This document shows positions 17,792 through 26,869 of a stretch of 64,000 bases of DNA, one piece after another (position 1 is the stretch's first letter; each line of letters opens with the position of its first letter). The stretch is from Eoetvoesia sp035555955. Lineage in GTDB: Bacteria > Pseudomonadota > Gammaproteobacteria > Burkholderiales > Burkholderiaceae_B. The notes under the pieces were generated by a model that saw nothing but the letters and a program-made list of their open reading frames with translations, did not search any database and was not told where the DNA came from. The stretch lies in assembly GCF_035555955.1 (NCBI RefSeq), contig NZ_DATMGA010000062.1:1-64000 (forward strand), read 5' to 3'. Made by a program: the position numbers and the translations under genes.

Positions 17792-18352
17792 CTATACCGT
17801 CATGATCTCGGCTTCTTTCTGGGCCACCAGCTTGTCGATTTCGAGCACGCTTTTGTCGGTGAGCTTTTGCACGTCGTCCTGGGCGCGGCGCTCGTCGTCC
17901 TCGGAAATTTCCTTGTCCTTGACCAGTTTTTTAAGCGCGTCGTTGGCGTCCCGGCGCAGGTTGCGTACCGCCACTTTGGTGTCCTCGCCCTCGCTGCGCA
18001 CCACCTTGGTGAGATCGCGGCGGCGCTCTTCGGTAAGGGCAGGCATGGGGACGCGAATGTTGTCGCCCATGGAAACTGGGTTCAGGCCCAGGTCGGAATC
18101 GCGGATCGCCTTTTCGACCGGACCCACCATGTTCTTTTCGTAGGGCTGCACGCTGAGCGTGCGCGCGTCGACGACGTTGACGTTGGCGACCTGCCCTACG
18201 GGCACGGGCGAACCATAGTACTCGACCAGCACGTGATCGAGGATGCCGCCATGGGCGCGGCCGGTACGGATTTTGGCCAGATTGGTCTTGAGCGCGTCGA
18301 TGCTTTTCGCCATGCGCTCTTCAGCGGATTTCTTGACCTCTGAAAGACTCAT
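17792..18352 (-). CDS. frr: Ribosome recycling factor
   Basis: With EF-G, RRF splits post-termination ribosomes. The 186-residue length is typical. Conserved segments are KTNLAKIRTGRAHGGILDHV in the three-helix domain, YYGSPVPVGQVANV in the beta domain, and the C-terminal helix RRDANDALKKLVKDKEIS region. The start ATG at 18350-18352 gives the usual MSLSEVKK-like N-terminus; upstream in-frame codons belong to the pyrH region. 13 bp separate it from pyrH. Confidence 0.97.
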   Translation of the reverse strand: MSLSEVKKSAEERMAKSIDALKTNLAKIRTGRAHGGILDHVLVEYYGSPVPVGQVANVNVVDARTLSVQPYEKNMVGPVEKAIRDSDLGLNPVSMGDNIRVPMPALTEERRRDLTKVVRSEGEDTKVAVRNLRRDANDALKKLVKDKEISEDDERRAQDDVQKLTDKSVLEIDKLVAQKEAEIMTV

Positions 18353-18365
18353 TGTTATTCCTTTA

Positions 18366-19082
18366 TCAAACGTGAACCAGGGTGCCTTCGTCTTCGCCCG
18401 ACACCACGCGCTTGAGCGCGCCGGGCTTGTTGATGGAAAACACCTTGATCGGCAATTTCTGGTCGCGGCACAGCGCAAACGCCGTGGCGTCCATGACTTC
18501 GAGGCGCCGCACGATGGCCTCGTCGAAACTGATGCGAGCGTAACGGGTGGCGGAGGGATCCTTGTTGGGATCCGCGCTGTAGATGCCGTCGACCTTGGTG
18601 GCCTTGAGCACGATTTCGGCGCCGATTTCGGCCCCGCGCAAGGCGGCCGCCGTATCCGTCGTGAAGAACGGGTTGCCGGTGCCCGCCGCGAACACCACGA
18701 CCTTGCCCTCTTCGAGGTAGCGCAGCGCCTTGGGCCGGATATAGGGCTCGACGACCTGATCGATGTTCAGGGCCGACTGCACCCGGGTATCGACGCCGCG
18801 ATGCTTTAGAGCGTCCTGCAGGGCCAGCGCGTTCATGATGGTGGCCATCATGCCCATGTAATCGGCCGTGGCGCGGTCCATGCCCTGGGCGCCCGGCGCC
18901 ACGCCCCGGAAAATATTGCCGCCGCCGATCACGATAGCCAGCTCGACACCTTGCGCAGAGACTTCCGCGATGTCTTCGGTCATGCGTAGAATTGTGGAAC
19001 GGTTGATCCCAAATGCGTCTTCGCCCATCAGCGCTTCGCCGGAAAGCTTGAGAAGAACGCGTTTGTACGATCTGGAGGTCAT
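18366..19082 (-). CDS. pyrH: UMP kinase
   Basis: Hexameric amino-acid-kinase-fold enzyme phosphorylating UMP to UDP, allosterically controlled by GTP and UTP in the family. The 238-residue product has KRVLLKLSGEALMGE at the N-terminus, IVIGGGNIFRG (about 52-62), FAAGTGNPFFTTDTAAALR and LKATKVDGIYSADP. The ATG at 19080-19082 gives the family N-terminus; another ATG lies three codons upstream and cannot be ruled out. Confidence 0.96.
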   Translation of the reverse strand: MTSRSYKRVLLKLSGEALMGEDAFGINRSTILRMTEDIAEVSAQGVELAIVIGGGNIFRGVAPGAQGMDRATADYMGMMATIMNALALQDALKHRGVDTRVQSALNIDQVVEPYIRPKALRYLEEGKVVVFAAGTGNPFFTTDTAAALRGAEIGAEIVLKATKVDGIYSADPNKDPSATRYARISFDEAIVRRLEVMDATAFALCRDQKLPIKVFSINKPGALKRVVSGEDEGTLVHV

Positions 19083-19178
19083 GGATAGCATCCCGAGTGA
19101 TAAACCAACGAAAGTGTAAGCCAAGGCCGGGTTGAGCGCACTGCCCACCCGGCCCTGTATTTTGCCCGAAACGAGGTT

Positions 19179-20057
19179 TTAGGCGTTGCCGGCGGCTGCG
19201 GCGGCCACTTCGGCGGCGAAGTCTTCGGACTTCTTCTCGATGCCTTCACCCACGACATACAGCGCGAAACGCTGAATGGCGGCGCCCTTTTCCTTGAGCA
19301 TCTGTTCAACGCTTTGCTTGTCGTTCTTGACGAAAGGCTGGGACAGCAACGTGACTTCCTTCAGGAACTTCTGCACGGAGCCTTCGACCATCTTGGCGAC
19401 GATCTCGGCGGGCTTGCCGGATTCGGCGGCCTTTTGCTCGGCCACGGAACGCTCGGTGGCGATGGCGGCGGCATCCACGCCCGCGGCGTCGATGGCGCGC
19501 GGCTTGGTGGCGGCGATATGCATGGCCAGGTCCTTGCCGATTTCGTCGGGACCGCTGAACTCGACCAGCACGCCGATGCGCCCGCCGTGCACGTAGCTGG
19601 CAAGCTTGTTGGCGGTTTGCATGCGCTCGAAGCGGCGCACGGCGATGTTTTCGCCGATCTTGCCGACCAGGGCGGAGCGCGTCGTTTCGACGGTGCCTTC
19701 ACCGAAGGGCAGCTCGTTCAGGGCAGCCACGTCGGCGGGGTTCTTTTCGGCGATCAGTTGGGCCAGTTGATTGATGAACGAGACGAAATCGTCGTTCTTG
19801 GCCACGAAGTCGGTTTCGCAATTGACTTCGACCACGGCGCCCGTCTGGGAGTCGGCAGCGATGTACAGGCCGACCAGACCTTCGGCGGTAACGCGGCTGG
19901 CCGCCTTGCTGGCCTTGTTGCCCAGCTTGACGCGCAGCAGTTCTTCAGCGCGAGCCATGTCGCCGTCGGCTTCGGTAAGCGCTTTCTTGCATTCCATCAT
20001 GGGCGCGTCGGTCTTTTCGCGCAGTTCCTTGACCATCGCAGCAGTAATTTGAGCCAC
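19179..20057 (-). CDS. tsf: Elongation factor Ts
   Basis: Nucleotide exchange factor for EF-Tu. The 292-residue protein begins AQITAAMVKELREKTDAPMM, continues with ECKKALTEADGD, and includes the TDFVAKN motif that contacts EF-Tu (about 79-86), all typical. The initiation codon is a GTG at 20055-20057, with a GGAGAAAA-type site just upstream; no ATG fits the conserved N-terminus. Confidence 0.96.
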   Translation of the reverse strand: MAQITAAMVKELREKTDAPMMECKKALTEADGDMARAEELLRVKLGNKASKAASRVTAEGLVGLYIAADSQTGAVVEVNCETDFVAKNDDFVSFINQLAQLIAEKNPADVAALNELPFGEGTVETTRSALVGKIGENIAVRRFERMQTANKLASYVHGGRIGVLVEFSGPDEIGKDLAMHIAATKPRAIDAAGVDAAAIATERSVAEQKAAESGKPAEIVAKMVEGSVQKFLKEVTLLSQPFVKNDKQSVEQMLKEKGAAIQRFALYVVGEGIEKKSEDFAAEVAAAAAGNA

Positions 20058-20154
20058 AGTTTTCTCCAGTATGTAAAACACGCCCCGGTCGGGCCGGGGC
20101 TGGGGCAAGCTAAACAGAGCAGGCGCGCCCGCAACAGCGGCGCGTCAACCCGCG

Positions 20155-20172
20155 GCCGGGCGCGCGCCCGGC
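20155..20172. promoter_or_regulatory. Perfect GC palindrome in the rpsB-tsf gap
   Basis: GCCGGG-CGCGCG-CCCGGC is an 18-bp perfect palindrome starting about 10 bp after the rpsB stop. A second GC hairpin (CCCCGG ... CCGGGG) lies near 20084-20100. Neither is followed by a T run, so they look like a partial attenuator or an mRNA-stabilising or processing element between rpsB and tsf rather than a classical terminator. Confidence 0.45.
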
Positions 20173-20181
20173 TTGATGCGC

Positions 20182-20934
20182 TTACTCGCCGCGCTCTTCG
20201 TCGACCTCGACGAACTCTTCGCCGCCTTCGGCGATTTCTTCGACCAGGCCGTTAAGGTTTTGCTCGCGGCCTTCCAGAACGGCGTCGGCCATGCCGCGCG
20301 CATACAGCGCAATGGCCTTGGCCGAGTCGTCGTTGCCGGGGATGACGTATTCGACGCCATCGGGCGAGTGGTTGGTATCGACCACGGCCACGACGGGGAT
20401 GCCCAGCGTGTTGGCTTCGGCAACCGCAATCTTGTGATAGCCGACATCGATGATGAACAGTGCGTCAGGCAGAGTGTTCATGTCTTTGATGCCGCCGATG
20501 GACTTGTTGAGCTTGGCCAGTTCGCGTTCGAACATGAGCGCTTCTTTCTTGCTCATGCTTTCGGTGGCGCCTTCGGCTTGCTGGGCTTCCATTTCCTTGA
20601 GGCGCTTGACCGAGCTCTTGACCGTCTTGAAGTTGGTCATCATGCCGCCCAGCCAGCGGCTGTCGACGTAAGGCATGCCGCAGCGTGCGGCTTCCTGGGC
20701 GACCAGCTCGCGCGCCGCGCGCTTGGTGCCGACGAACAGGACCGAGCCTCCGCGCGCGGCAACCTGGCGCACGAACTTGGCGGCTTCCTGGTATTTGGCA
20801 ACGGTTTGCTCGAGGTTGACGATGTGAATCTTGTTGCGCTGGCCGAAGATGTATTGCGACATCTTGGGGTTCCAGTAACGGGTTTGGTGGCCAAAGTGCA
20901 CACCGGCTTCCAGCATTTCACGCATTAAAGACAT
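20182..20934 (-). CDS. rpsB: 30S ribosomal protein S2
   Basis: Component of the small ribosomal subunit, needed for binding of S1 and mRNA docking. The 250-residue protein has the first S2 signature in LEAGVHFGHQTRYWNPKM and GQRNKIHIVNLEQT near the N-terminus. It also shows VLFVGTKRAARELV and the second signature in VDTNHSPDGVEYVIPGNDD. It ends in an acidic tail rich in Glu. The ATG at 20932-20934 has a GGAGAATACT ribosome-binding region. Confidence 0.97.
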   Translation of the reverse strand: MSLMREMLEAGVHFGHQTRYWNPKMSQYIFGQRNKIHIVNLEQTVAKYQEAAKFVRQVAARGGSVLFVGTKRAARELVAQEAARCGMPYVDSRWLGGMMTNFKTVKSSVKRLKEMEAQQAEGATESMSKKEALMFERELAKLNKSIGGIKDMNTLPDALFIIDVGYHKIAVAEANTLGIPVVAVVDTNHSPDGVEYVIPGNDDSAKAIALYARGMADAVLEGREQNLNGLVEEIAEGGEEFVEVDEERGE

Positions 20935-21060
20935 AGTATTCTCCAAGGGTTGGGTCTTGCGCCAGGCCTGCATCCGGGAAAAGGCGGCACGATGGGCTTA
21001 CAATGAACCCAGCAACGTGACGCCCCGCCCCGAACACCCTATAGGTGGCTGGCGCGCGAT

Positions 21061-21119
21061 TTGGCTTTTCCTGTTTTTTGGCTTTTCTTGTTTCTTGCCG
21101 AAATTTTCTTGCCGAAATT
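21061..21119. repeat. Nested short tandem repeats upstream of map and rpsB
   Basis: TTGGCTTTTCCTGTTTT at 21061-21077 is followed at once by the near copy TTGGCTTTTCTTGTTT (21078-21093). Then TTCTTGCCGAAATT occurs twice head to tail (21092-21105 and 21106-21119) without a mismatch. The array sits in the divergent rpsB/map promoter region. Confidence 0.8.
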
Positions 21120-21135
21120 CAGGAAAGCCTATAAT
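21108..21135 (+). promoter_or_regulatory. Probable map promoter
   Basis: A consensus TATAAT at 21130-21135 lies 35 bp before the map start. The second tandem copy of TTCTTGCCGAAATT supplies the -35 region: TCTTGC at 17-bp spacing, or TTGCCG at 15-bp spacing. The -10 call is strong and the -35 less certain. A minus-strand promoter for rpsB probably overlaps it (TTGAAT and TAGAAT about 18 bp apart within 21135-21165). Confidence 0.55.
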
Positions 21136-21169
21136 TCTACTATCTTTATCCCATACTATTCAAGTCGAA

Positions 21170-21982
21170 ATGAGCAACCTCGTCACCGATCCCGCAGACC
21201 TGGACAAAATGCGCGCCGCCTGCCAGGCCGCGGCCCAAACCCTGGACTTCCTCGAACCGCACGTCAAGGCCGGCATTACCACCGGCGAACTCGACCGGCT
21301 GTGCATGGACTTCATCACCAACGAGCTCAACGTCAAGTCCGCCACCGTGGGCTACGCCCCTCCAGGCTACCCGCCTTTCCCGGCCTCCATCTGCACCTCC
21401 ATCAACCACGTCATCTGCCACGGCATCCCGGGCGACAAGGTCCTCAAGAACGGCGACATCATGAACATCGACGTCACCGTCATCAAGGACGGCTGGTTCG
21501 GCGACACCAGCCGCATGTACTGCATCGGCGAACCCTCCATCCTGGCCAAGCGCCTGGTGCAGACCACCTACGACTGCATGTGGATGGGCATCGAAAAGGT
21601 ACGGCCGGGCGCAACCCTGGGCGACATCGGCCACGTCATCCAGAAGCACGCCGAAGGCCAGGGCTTTTCCGTCGTGCGCGAATACTGCGGCCACGGCGTG
21701 GGCCGCAAGTTCCACCAGGATCCCCAGGTGCTGCACTACGGCAAGCCCGGCACCGGCGTCAAGCTGCAGCCCGGCATGATCTTTACCATCGAACCCATGC
21801 TCAACGCCGGCCGCAAGGAAATCCGCCAACTGGCCGACGGCTGGACCATCGTCACCCGCGACCACAGCCTGTCGGCGCAGTGGGAGCACAGCATCCTGGT
21901 TACCGACACCGGCTACGAAGTGCTGACCATTTCCCCGGGCATGCCTGCCGCTCCGGCATTCATCCAGGCCGCAGCAGCCTAG
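21170..21982 (+). CDS. map: Methionine aminopeptidase type I
   Basis: Removes the initiator Met from nascent proteins; a dimetal pita-bread enzyme. The 270-residue protein contains NHVICHGIPGD with the substrate His, NIDVTVIKDGWFGDTSRMY with two Asp metal ligands, CGHGVGRKFHQDP with a His ligand, FTIEPML with a Glu ligand, and WEHSILVT at the end with the last Glu. The ATG at 21170 is used; upstream in-frame codons are intergenic. It lies opposite rpsB, the common arrangement. Confidence 0.97.
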   Translation: MSNLVTDPADLDKMRAACQAAAQTLDFLEPHVKAGITTGELDRLCMDFITNELNVKSATVGYAPPGYPPFPASICTSINHVICHGIPGDKVLKNGDIMNIDVTVIKDGWFGDTSRMYCIGEPSILAKRLVQTTYDCMWMGIEKVRPGATLGDIGHVIQKHAEGQGFSVVREYCGHGVGRKFHQDPQVLHYGKPGTGVKLQPGMIFTIEPMLNAGRKEIRQLADGWTIVTRDHSLSAQWEHSILVTDTGYEVLTISPGMPAAPAFIQAAAA

Positions 21983-22012
21983 GGCCGCCAACACACTGCC
22001 AAGGAGATCGCG

Positions 22013-24622
22013 TTGGGGCTGGAACTGGCTGAACGCAAGGCGCCCCTCGCCGCAACCGAGCTCAAAGCCCGATTCCAGCAGCGGCGTCAGGAAGCCATAG
22101 ACAGCTATCGCCGGCAGCTGCGGCCCGAAGCCCTGCTGGCCGCGCTGCGGCGCGCCGCCGACCAGGCGCTGCGCGACGCCATCCGGCTCCACCCTTTACC
22201 CGAAGGCGCCACCCTGGCGGCGGTGGGCGGCTATGGCCGGGGCGAGCTCTATCCCTATTCGGACATCGACGTCCTGATCCTGCTGCCGCACGAACCCTCT
22301 CCCGCCGACGCCGAGAAGCTGGAAACCCTGGTTGCCGCACTATGGGACCTGGGGCTGGATCTGGGCCACAGCGTGCGCACCATCGCCGACTGCCGGCGCG
22401 AAGCCGCCAACGACATCACGGTTGAAACCGCCCTGATGGAAGTGCGCTGGCTGGCGGGCGACAAGCTCCAACTGCAGGAACTGGCGGACATCATGCATAC
22501 CCAGCAGGATGCCCAGACCTTCTTCCAGGCCAAGCGCGCAGAGATGCAGCAGCGCCATACCCGCCAGGGAGAAACCCCCTACGCGCTGGAACCCAACTGC
22601 AAGGAATCCCCGGGCGGGCTGCGCGACCTGATGGTGCTGCTGTGGGTTTGCCAGGCGGCCGGCATAGGCCGGTCCTGGAGTGAAATCGGCAAGACGCAAT
22701 TGCTGACCGCCACCGAATACCGTGCCCTGCGGCGCGCCGAGCTGGCCTTCAAGCGCCTGCGCATCGAGCTGCACCTGCTTACCGGGCGGCGCGAGGATCG
22801 CCTGCTGTTCGACCTGCAACCCGCGCTGGCCGCGCTGTACGGCTTCGAAGCCACCAGGACCCGCCGGCCCAGCGAGCTGCTGATGCAGCGCTACTACTGG
22901 GCCGCGCGCGTGGTCAGCCAGCTCAATACCATATTGATGCAGGCGGTCGAGGAAAAGCTGTTTCCGCGGCCCGACGACGAAGCCGAAAACATCGACGACG
23001 ACTTCTGCGTCGTGCACGGACGCCTGGACATCACCCGCGACGACGCCTTCGAGCGCAAGCCTACCCTGCTGCTGCGCGCCTTCCTGGTCATGCAGGAAAG
23101 GCCCTCGCTGACCGGCATGTCGGCGCGCGTCATGCGGGCCATGTGGCACGCCCGCAAGCTCATCGACGCGCAGTTCCGCCGGAACCCGGTCAACCGCTAT
23201 CTGTTCATGCAGATACTGCAGCAGCCGCGCGGCATCGTCCACGCCCTGCGGCGCATGACCATGCTGAACATCCTGCCGCGCTATCTGCCCGAGTTCCGCA
23301 AGATCGTGGGCCAAATGCAGCACGATCTGTTCCATGCCTACACGGTAGACCAGCACACATTGCGCGTCATACGCAATCTGCGCCGCTTCACCATGCCCGA
23401 ACACGCCCAGGAATTCCCCCTGGCCAGCCAGCTCGTCGCCGACATGGACCGGCACTGGGTGCTTTATGTCGCCGCGCTTTACCATGATATTGCCAAAGGC
23501 CGCGGCGGCGACCATTCGGAGCTTGGCGCGCGCGACGCCCGCCGCTTCTGCAAGAACCACAACATGGATCCCGCCGACGCCGACCTGGTCGAGTTCCTGG
23601 TGCGCCAGCATCTGACCATGTCGCAATACGCCCAGAAGCGCGATCTCAGCGACCCGGCCGTCATCCACGAATTCGCCCAGATCGTGCAGAGCGAGCGCAG
23701 GCTGACCGCGCTATACCTGCTGACCGTGGCCGACATTCGCGGCACCAGCCCCAAGGTGTGGAACTCCTGGAAGGGCAAGCTGCTGGAAGATCTGTACCGC
23801 CTGGCCCTGGAGGCGCTGGGCGGCTCCAGGCCCGACACCGGCACGGTGCTGGCGCAGCGCAAGGCGGCGGCCGCCGCCGAAATACGCCGCCTGGGCCTGC
23901 GCGACGAAAGCCGGGATGCATTCTGGTCGCAACTGGACGTGGCGTATTTCCTGCGCCACGAGGCGTCCGAAATCGCCTGGCACACCCGCCACCTGTACTA
24001 CCGGGTCAATACCACCGAGCCGGTCGTCAAGGCGCGCGTCCTGGGCCAGAACGAAGGCCTGCAGATCATGGTCTACGTTCCCGACCGCAACGATCTGTTC
24101 GTGACCATCTGCCGCTATCTGGGACAGCGCTCGTTAAGCATCCAGGACGCGCGTATCCATACCACCCGCCACGGCTGGGCGCTGGACAGCTTCATCGTGC
24201 TGCTGCCGGCGCACGACAAGGACTACCGTACGCAGGCCTCGCTGCTCGAGCACGACCTGGTCCAGTATCTGGCCCGCCCCGCCCCGCCCGAAGCCTCGCC
24301 TCCCCGCTATGCCAATATACGCAGCCAGGCGTCGCGCCGCTCGCGCGTTTTTCCCGTCGTGCCCAACGTCGAGCTGCAGCCGGACGAAAACGGCCGCTCC
24401 TGGCGCCTGGCCATCGCCGCGTCCGACCGCCCGGGATTGCTGTATAGTCTGGCCCAGGTTTTCGAGCAGCACGCCATCAACCTCAAAATGGCCAAGATCA
24501 TGACCCTGGGCGACCGGGTCGAAGATGTCTTCATCGTGGAAGGCGAAGCGCTGGAACACCCCCGCACCCAATTGCAGTTCGAACGCGCCGTCCTGGCCAA
24601 GCTGGACGAAACCGGTATTTAG
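22013..24622 (+). CDS. glnD: Bifunctional uridylyltransferase/uridylyl-removing enzyme
   Basis: Senses glutamine and controls nitrogen metabolism by uridylylating or deuridylylating PII proteins. 869 residues. The nucleotidyltransferase domain has GGYGRGELYPYSDIDVLIL (about 72-90), with Asp residues binding metal. The HD phosphohydrolase shows ALYHDIAKGRGGDHSELG (about 488-505). Two ACT domains for glutamine follow (around 680-760 and 795-869). Translation starts with TTG at 22013: an AAGGAG site lies 6 bp upstream and no ATG or GTG fits. The gene follows map after 30 bp. Confidence 0.96.
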   Translation: MGLELAERKAPLAATELKARFQQRRQEAIDSYRRQLRPEALLAALRRAADQALRDAIRLHPLPEGATLAAVGGYGRGELYPYSDIDVLILLPHEPSPADAEKLETLVAALWDLGLDLGHSVRTIADCRREAANDITVETALMEVRWLAGDKLQLQELADIMHTQQDAQTFFQAKRAEMQQRHTRQGETPYALEPNCKESPGGLRDLMVLLWVCQAAGIGRSWSEIGKTQLLTATEYRALRRAELAFKRLRIELHLLTGRREDRLLFDLQPALAALYGFEATRTRRPSELLMQRYYWAARVVSQLNTILMQAVEEKLFPRPDDEAENIDDDFCVVHGRLDITRDDAFERKPTLLLRAFLVMQERPSLTGMSARVMRAMWHARKLIDAQFRRNPVNRYLFMQILQQPRGIVHALRRMTMLNILPRYLPEFRKIVGQMQHDLFHAYTVDQHTLRVIRNLRRFTMPEHAQEFPLASQLVADMDRHWVLYVAALYHDIAKGRGGDHSELGARDARRFCKNHNMDPADADLVEFLVRQHLTMSQYAQKRDLSDPAVIHEFAQIVQSERRLTALYLLTVADIRGTSPKVWNSWKGKLLEDLYRLALEALGGSRPDTGTVLAQRKAAAAAEIRRLGLRDESRDAFWSQLDVAYFLRHEASEIAWHTRHLYYRVNTTEPVVKARVLGQNEGLQIMVYVPDRNDLFVTICRYLGQRSLSIQDARIHTTRHGWALDSFIVLLPAHDKDYRTQASLLEHDLVQYLARPAPPEASPPRYANIRSQASRRSRVFPVVPNVELQPDENGRSWRLAIAASDRPGLLYSLAQVFEQHAINLKMAKIMTLGDRVEDVFIVEGEALEHPRTQLQFERAVLAKLDETGI

Positions 24623-24717
24623 AACAGCATGGCGGTATCCATATTGAGTGAACGCACAGACCGCACAGACCAATCGACCATCACCCGCAACAGCCACCTT
24701 CATCGCTAAGCCGCCAT

Positions 24718-25197
24718 ATGCCTCTCGCCTCTACCCGCCTCCTGAACCTCATCGCCCTGCTCTGCGTCGCCGCCGTCGCCGTCGCGCTCGTCTCGCAGCA
24801 TGTATTCGGCCTGCGGCCCTGCGCCTGGTGCGTGCTGCAGCGCCTGATTTACCTGGCAATCGCCGTGGTGTGCTGGCTGGGCGTACTGCTGGCGCGCTTT
24901 TCCGCCCTGCGCCAGTTGGCCAGCGCGGTCGCGGCCGCGCTGGGCATCGGCGGCATGATGGCCGCCTGGTACCAATACAACGTAGCGGCCAAGATGTTCT
25001 CTTGCGACCAGACCTTTGCCGACCGCTTCATGGTTCATTCCGGGCTGGACGCCCATCTGCCCTGGCTGTTCGGCATTTTCGCCAGCTGCATGGATGCCCG
25101 GGTGCATGTGCTGGGCGTGGAGTATTCCATATGGAGTCTGATGCTGTTCGCAGTGCTGGCCCTCATGAGCCTGATCGCCCTGGCCAAGCGGCGCTGA
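24718..25197 (+). CDS. dsbB: Disulfide bond formation protein B
   Basis: Inner-membrane quinone-linked oxidase that reoxidises DsbA. 159 residues, four hydrophobic membrane segments. The first periplasmic loop carries CAWC (C-x-x-C, residues 35-38) and the second loop holds the interchain pair of Cys residues (SCDQ near residue 98 and SCMD near residue 122). Starts with ATG at 24718, 95 bp after glnD. Confidence 0.92.
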   Translation: MPLASTRLLNLIALLCVAAVAVALVSQHVFGLRPCAWCVLQRLIYLAIAVVCWLGVLLARFSALRQLASAVAAALGIGGMMAAWYQYNVAAKMFSCDQTFADRFMVHSGLDAHLPWLFGIFASCMDARVHVLGVEYSIWSLMLFAVLALMSLIALAKRR

Positions 25198-25729
25198 CGC
25201 TGGCCATACGGCATGCCCGTCCCCTTCGGCCGGGCTGCCATGTGGCACGAAAACCACAACCGCGCCGACGGGTCCGCGTCAGGCCGCCCGAGAACCCGCT
25301 TGTGTGACACTAGCGTGAAAACCTGAGCCGACAAAGGGCCAATCGGCACTTGATTACGGCAAGTTTGTATCTCCGGACGCTTGATATGTTGTTTTTAAAC
25401 ACACGCGCTGTTGTTTTTTTGCCGCATACCCCGCCAAAACGGGATAACCCTTATCGTCCCCTATAACTGCCGTCTATAAACTCATTTCTAACTAAGTACG
25501 GGCAGTTACGCAAAGAATCAGCGGTAGCCACAAGTAACTGGTTGGGGATTTATCTAGCAACGTTTCGGTATCGCACACAACAGTGTCAAACCGCCTTGTT
25601 GTAAATAATCTCAAATATATACATTTTGTAGTGCCCTTGTAATAATGGCAGCGCATGCATCACGGTGCTGCCAGGTTGCAAGCAAATATATAAAACTGAT
25701 TTTTTTCATCAACGTTGGAGAAGAAACCA
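25198..25729. other. Long leader region of the porin gene
   Basis: No protein-coding gene is apparent. The 3' half is markedly AT-rich. A candidate plus-strand promoter is TTGTTG (25596-25601) and TATACA (25618-25623) with a 16-bp spacer, which would leave a 5' untranslated leader of about 100 nt. A ribosome-binding GGAG lies at 25717-25720. An imperfect inverted repeat, GGGATAACCCTTATCGTCCC, lies at about 25441-25460. I see no clear terminator for dsbB. Confidence 0.45.
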
Positions 25730-26869
25730 ATGAAATTAAAAGCACTAACCCTCGGGCTAGCCATGTCTTTCCCGTTGCTGGCCAGCGCTGCTCCTAGCGA
25801 CACCAGCGTCACCCTGTACGGTGTTGTCGATACCGCCATCGAATACGTCAACAATATTCCCGACTCCACCGGCGGCAAGCACAGCTCCGTGCACTTCACC
25901 AACCTCACTTCCTCCTGGCCTTCCTACTGGGGTCTGCGCGGAACTGAAAAAATCAGCGACAACCTCAGCGCTGTCTTCACTCTGGAATCCGGCTTCAACC
26001 CCGGTACCGGCACCTCGGGCCAGGGCGGCCGCCTGTTCGGTCGCCAAGCCTTCGTCGGCCTGAATGGCGACTGGGGCCAAGTGGCTTTCGGCCGTCAATA
26101 CAACATGCTGATGCGCGCTTCGCTCCGCGCCGACTTCATGGGCCCCAACGCCTATGGTCTGGGCACGCTGGATAACTACATCCCCAACACCCGTATGGAC
26201 AATGCCGTTACATACATGGGCAACTTCTCGGGTATCAAGGTTGGTCTGGCTTACGCCATGGGCCGCGACAACCAAACATCTGGCGGCCCCGCTGCCGGCA
26301 ACTGCGGCGTGGACTACACCGACCAAAACGCTTGCAAGGCCTATTCCGCCATGCTGGGCTACGACGCCGCCAACTGGGGTGTTGCCGGTGCTTATGACGT
26401 CATCACGGGCAATCAAGCCGGTACCAACTACCAAGGCTTGACCGATGGCCAAAAAGATCGCCGCTGGATGCTGAACGGCTGGGCCAAGTTCAATGACCTG
26501 AAGGTCAGCTTGATCTACATCAACCGCAAGACCGACGCTACCAACCTGGGTGGCTACAGAGCGGCACTTGGCGATCGCAGCGATCTGTGGTCCTTGAACG
26601 GCGCCTACAACATCACCCCGGCCGTTACCCTGGACGGCAGCGTGAACTACCTCAAGTTCAACAACGCCGCCAACAGCTCCAACGCCTGGTACTACGTGGC
26701 TCGCGTTCGCTACAGCCTGTCCAAGCGCACTTCGATGTACGCTTCGGCCGGTTACATCAAGAACAAGGGCGACAGCAACATCTCGGCTGCTGGTGGCACC
26801 ACTGTTCCTCCCACCACCGCTGGCGGCAACCAGACCGCCGTCATGGTCGGCCTGCGCCACAACTTCTAA
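25730..26869 (+). CDS. Gram-negative trimeric porin
   Basis: General diffusion porin of the betaproteobacterial OmpC/PorB-like family, in the outer membrane. 379 residues. A signal peptide (MKLKALTLGLAMSFPLLASA) is followed by the family opening SVTLYGVVDTAIEYVNN. A glycine- and aromatic-rich 16-strand barrel includes SRWGLRGTE-like GLRGTEKISDNLSAVFTLESGFN and GRQAFVGLNGDWGQVAFGRQ. The C-terminus (MVGLRHNF) ends in the Phe recognised by BAM. The ATG at 25730 has GGAG 9 bp upstream. Codons differ from the neighbours (many C-ending Tyr/Asn codons), as expected for high expression. Confidence 0.94.
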   Translation: MKLKALTLGLAMSFPLLASAAPSDTSVTLYGVVDTAIEYVNNIPDSTGGKHSSVHFTNLTSSWPSYWGLRGTEKISDNLSAVFTLESGFNPGTGTSGQGGRLFGRQAFVGLNGDWGQVAFGRQYNMLMRASLRADFMGPNAYGLGTLDNYIPNTRMDNAVTYMGNFSGIKVGLAYAMGRDNQTSGGPAAGNCGVDYTDQNACKAYSAMLGYDAANWGVAGAYDVITGNQAGTNYQGLTDGQKDRRWMLNGWAKFNDLKVSLIYINRKTDATNLGGYRAALGDRSDLWSLNGAYNITPAVTLDGSVNYLKFNNAANSSNAWYYVARVRYSLSKRTSMYASAGYIKNKGDSNISAAGGTTVPPTTAGGNQTAVMVGLRHNF

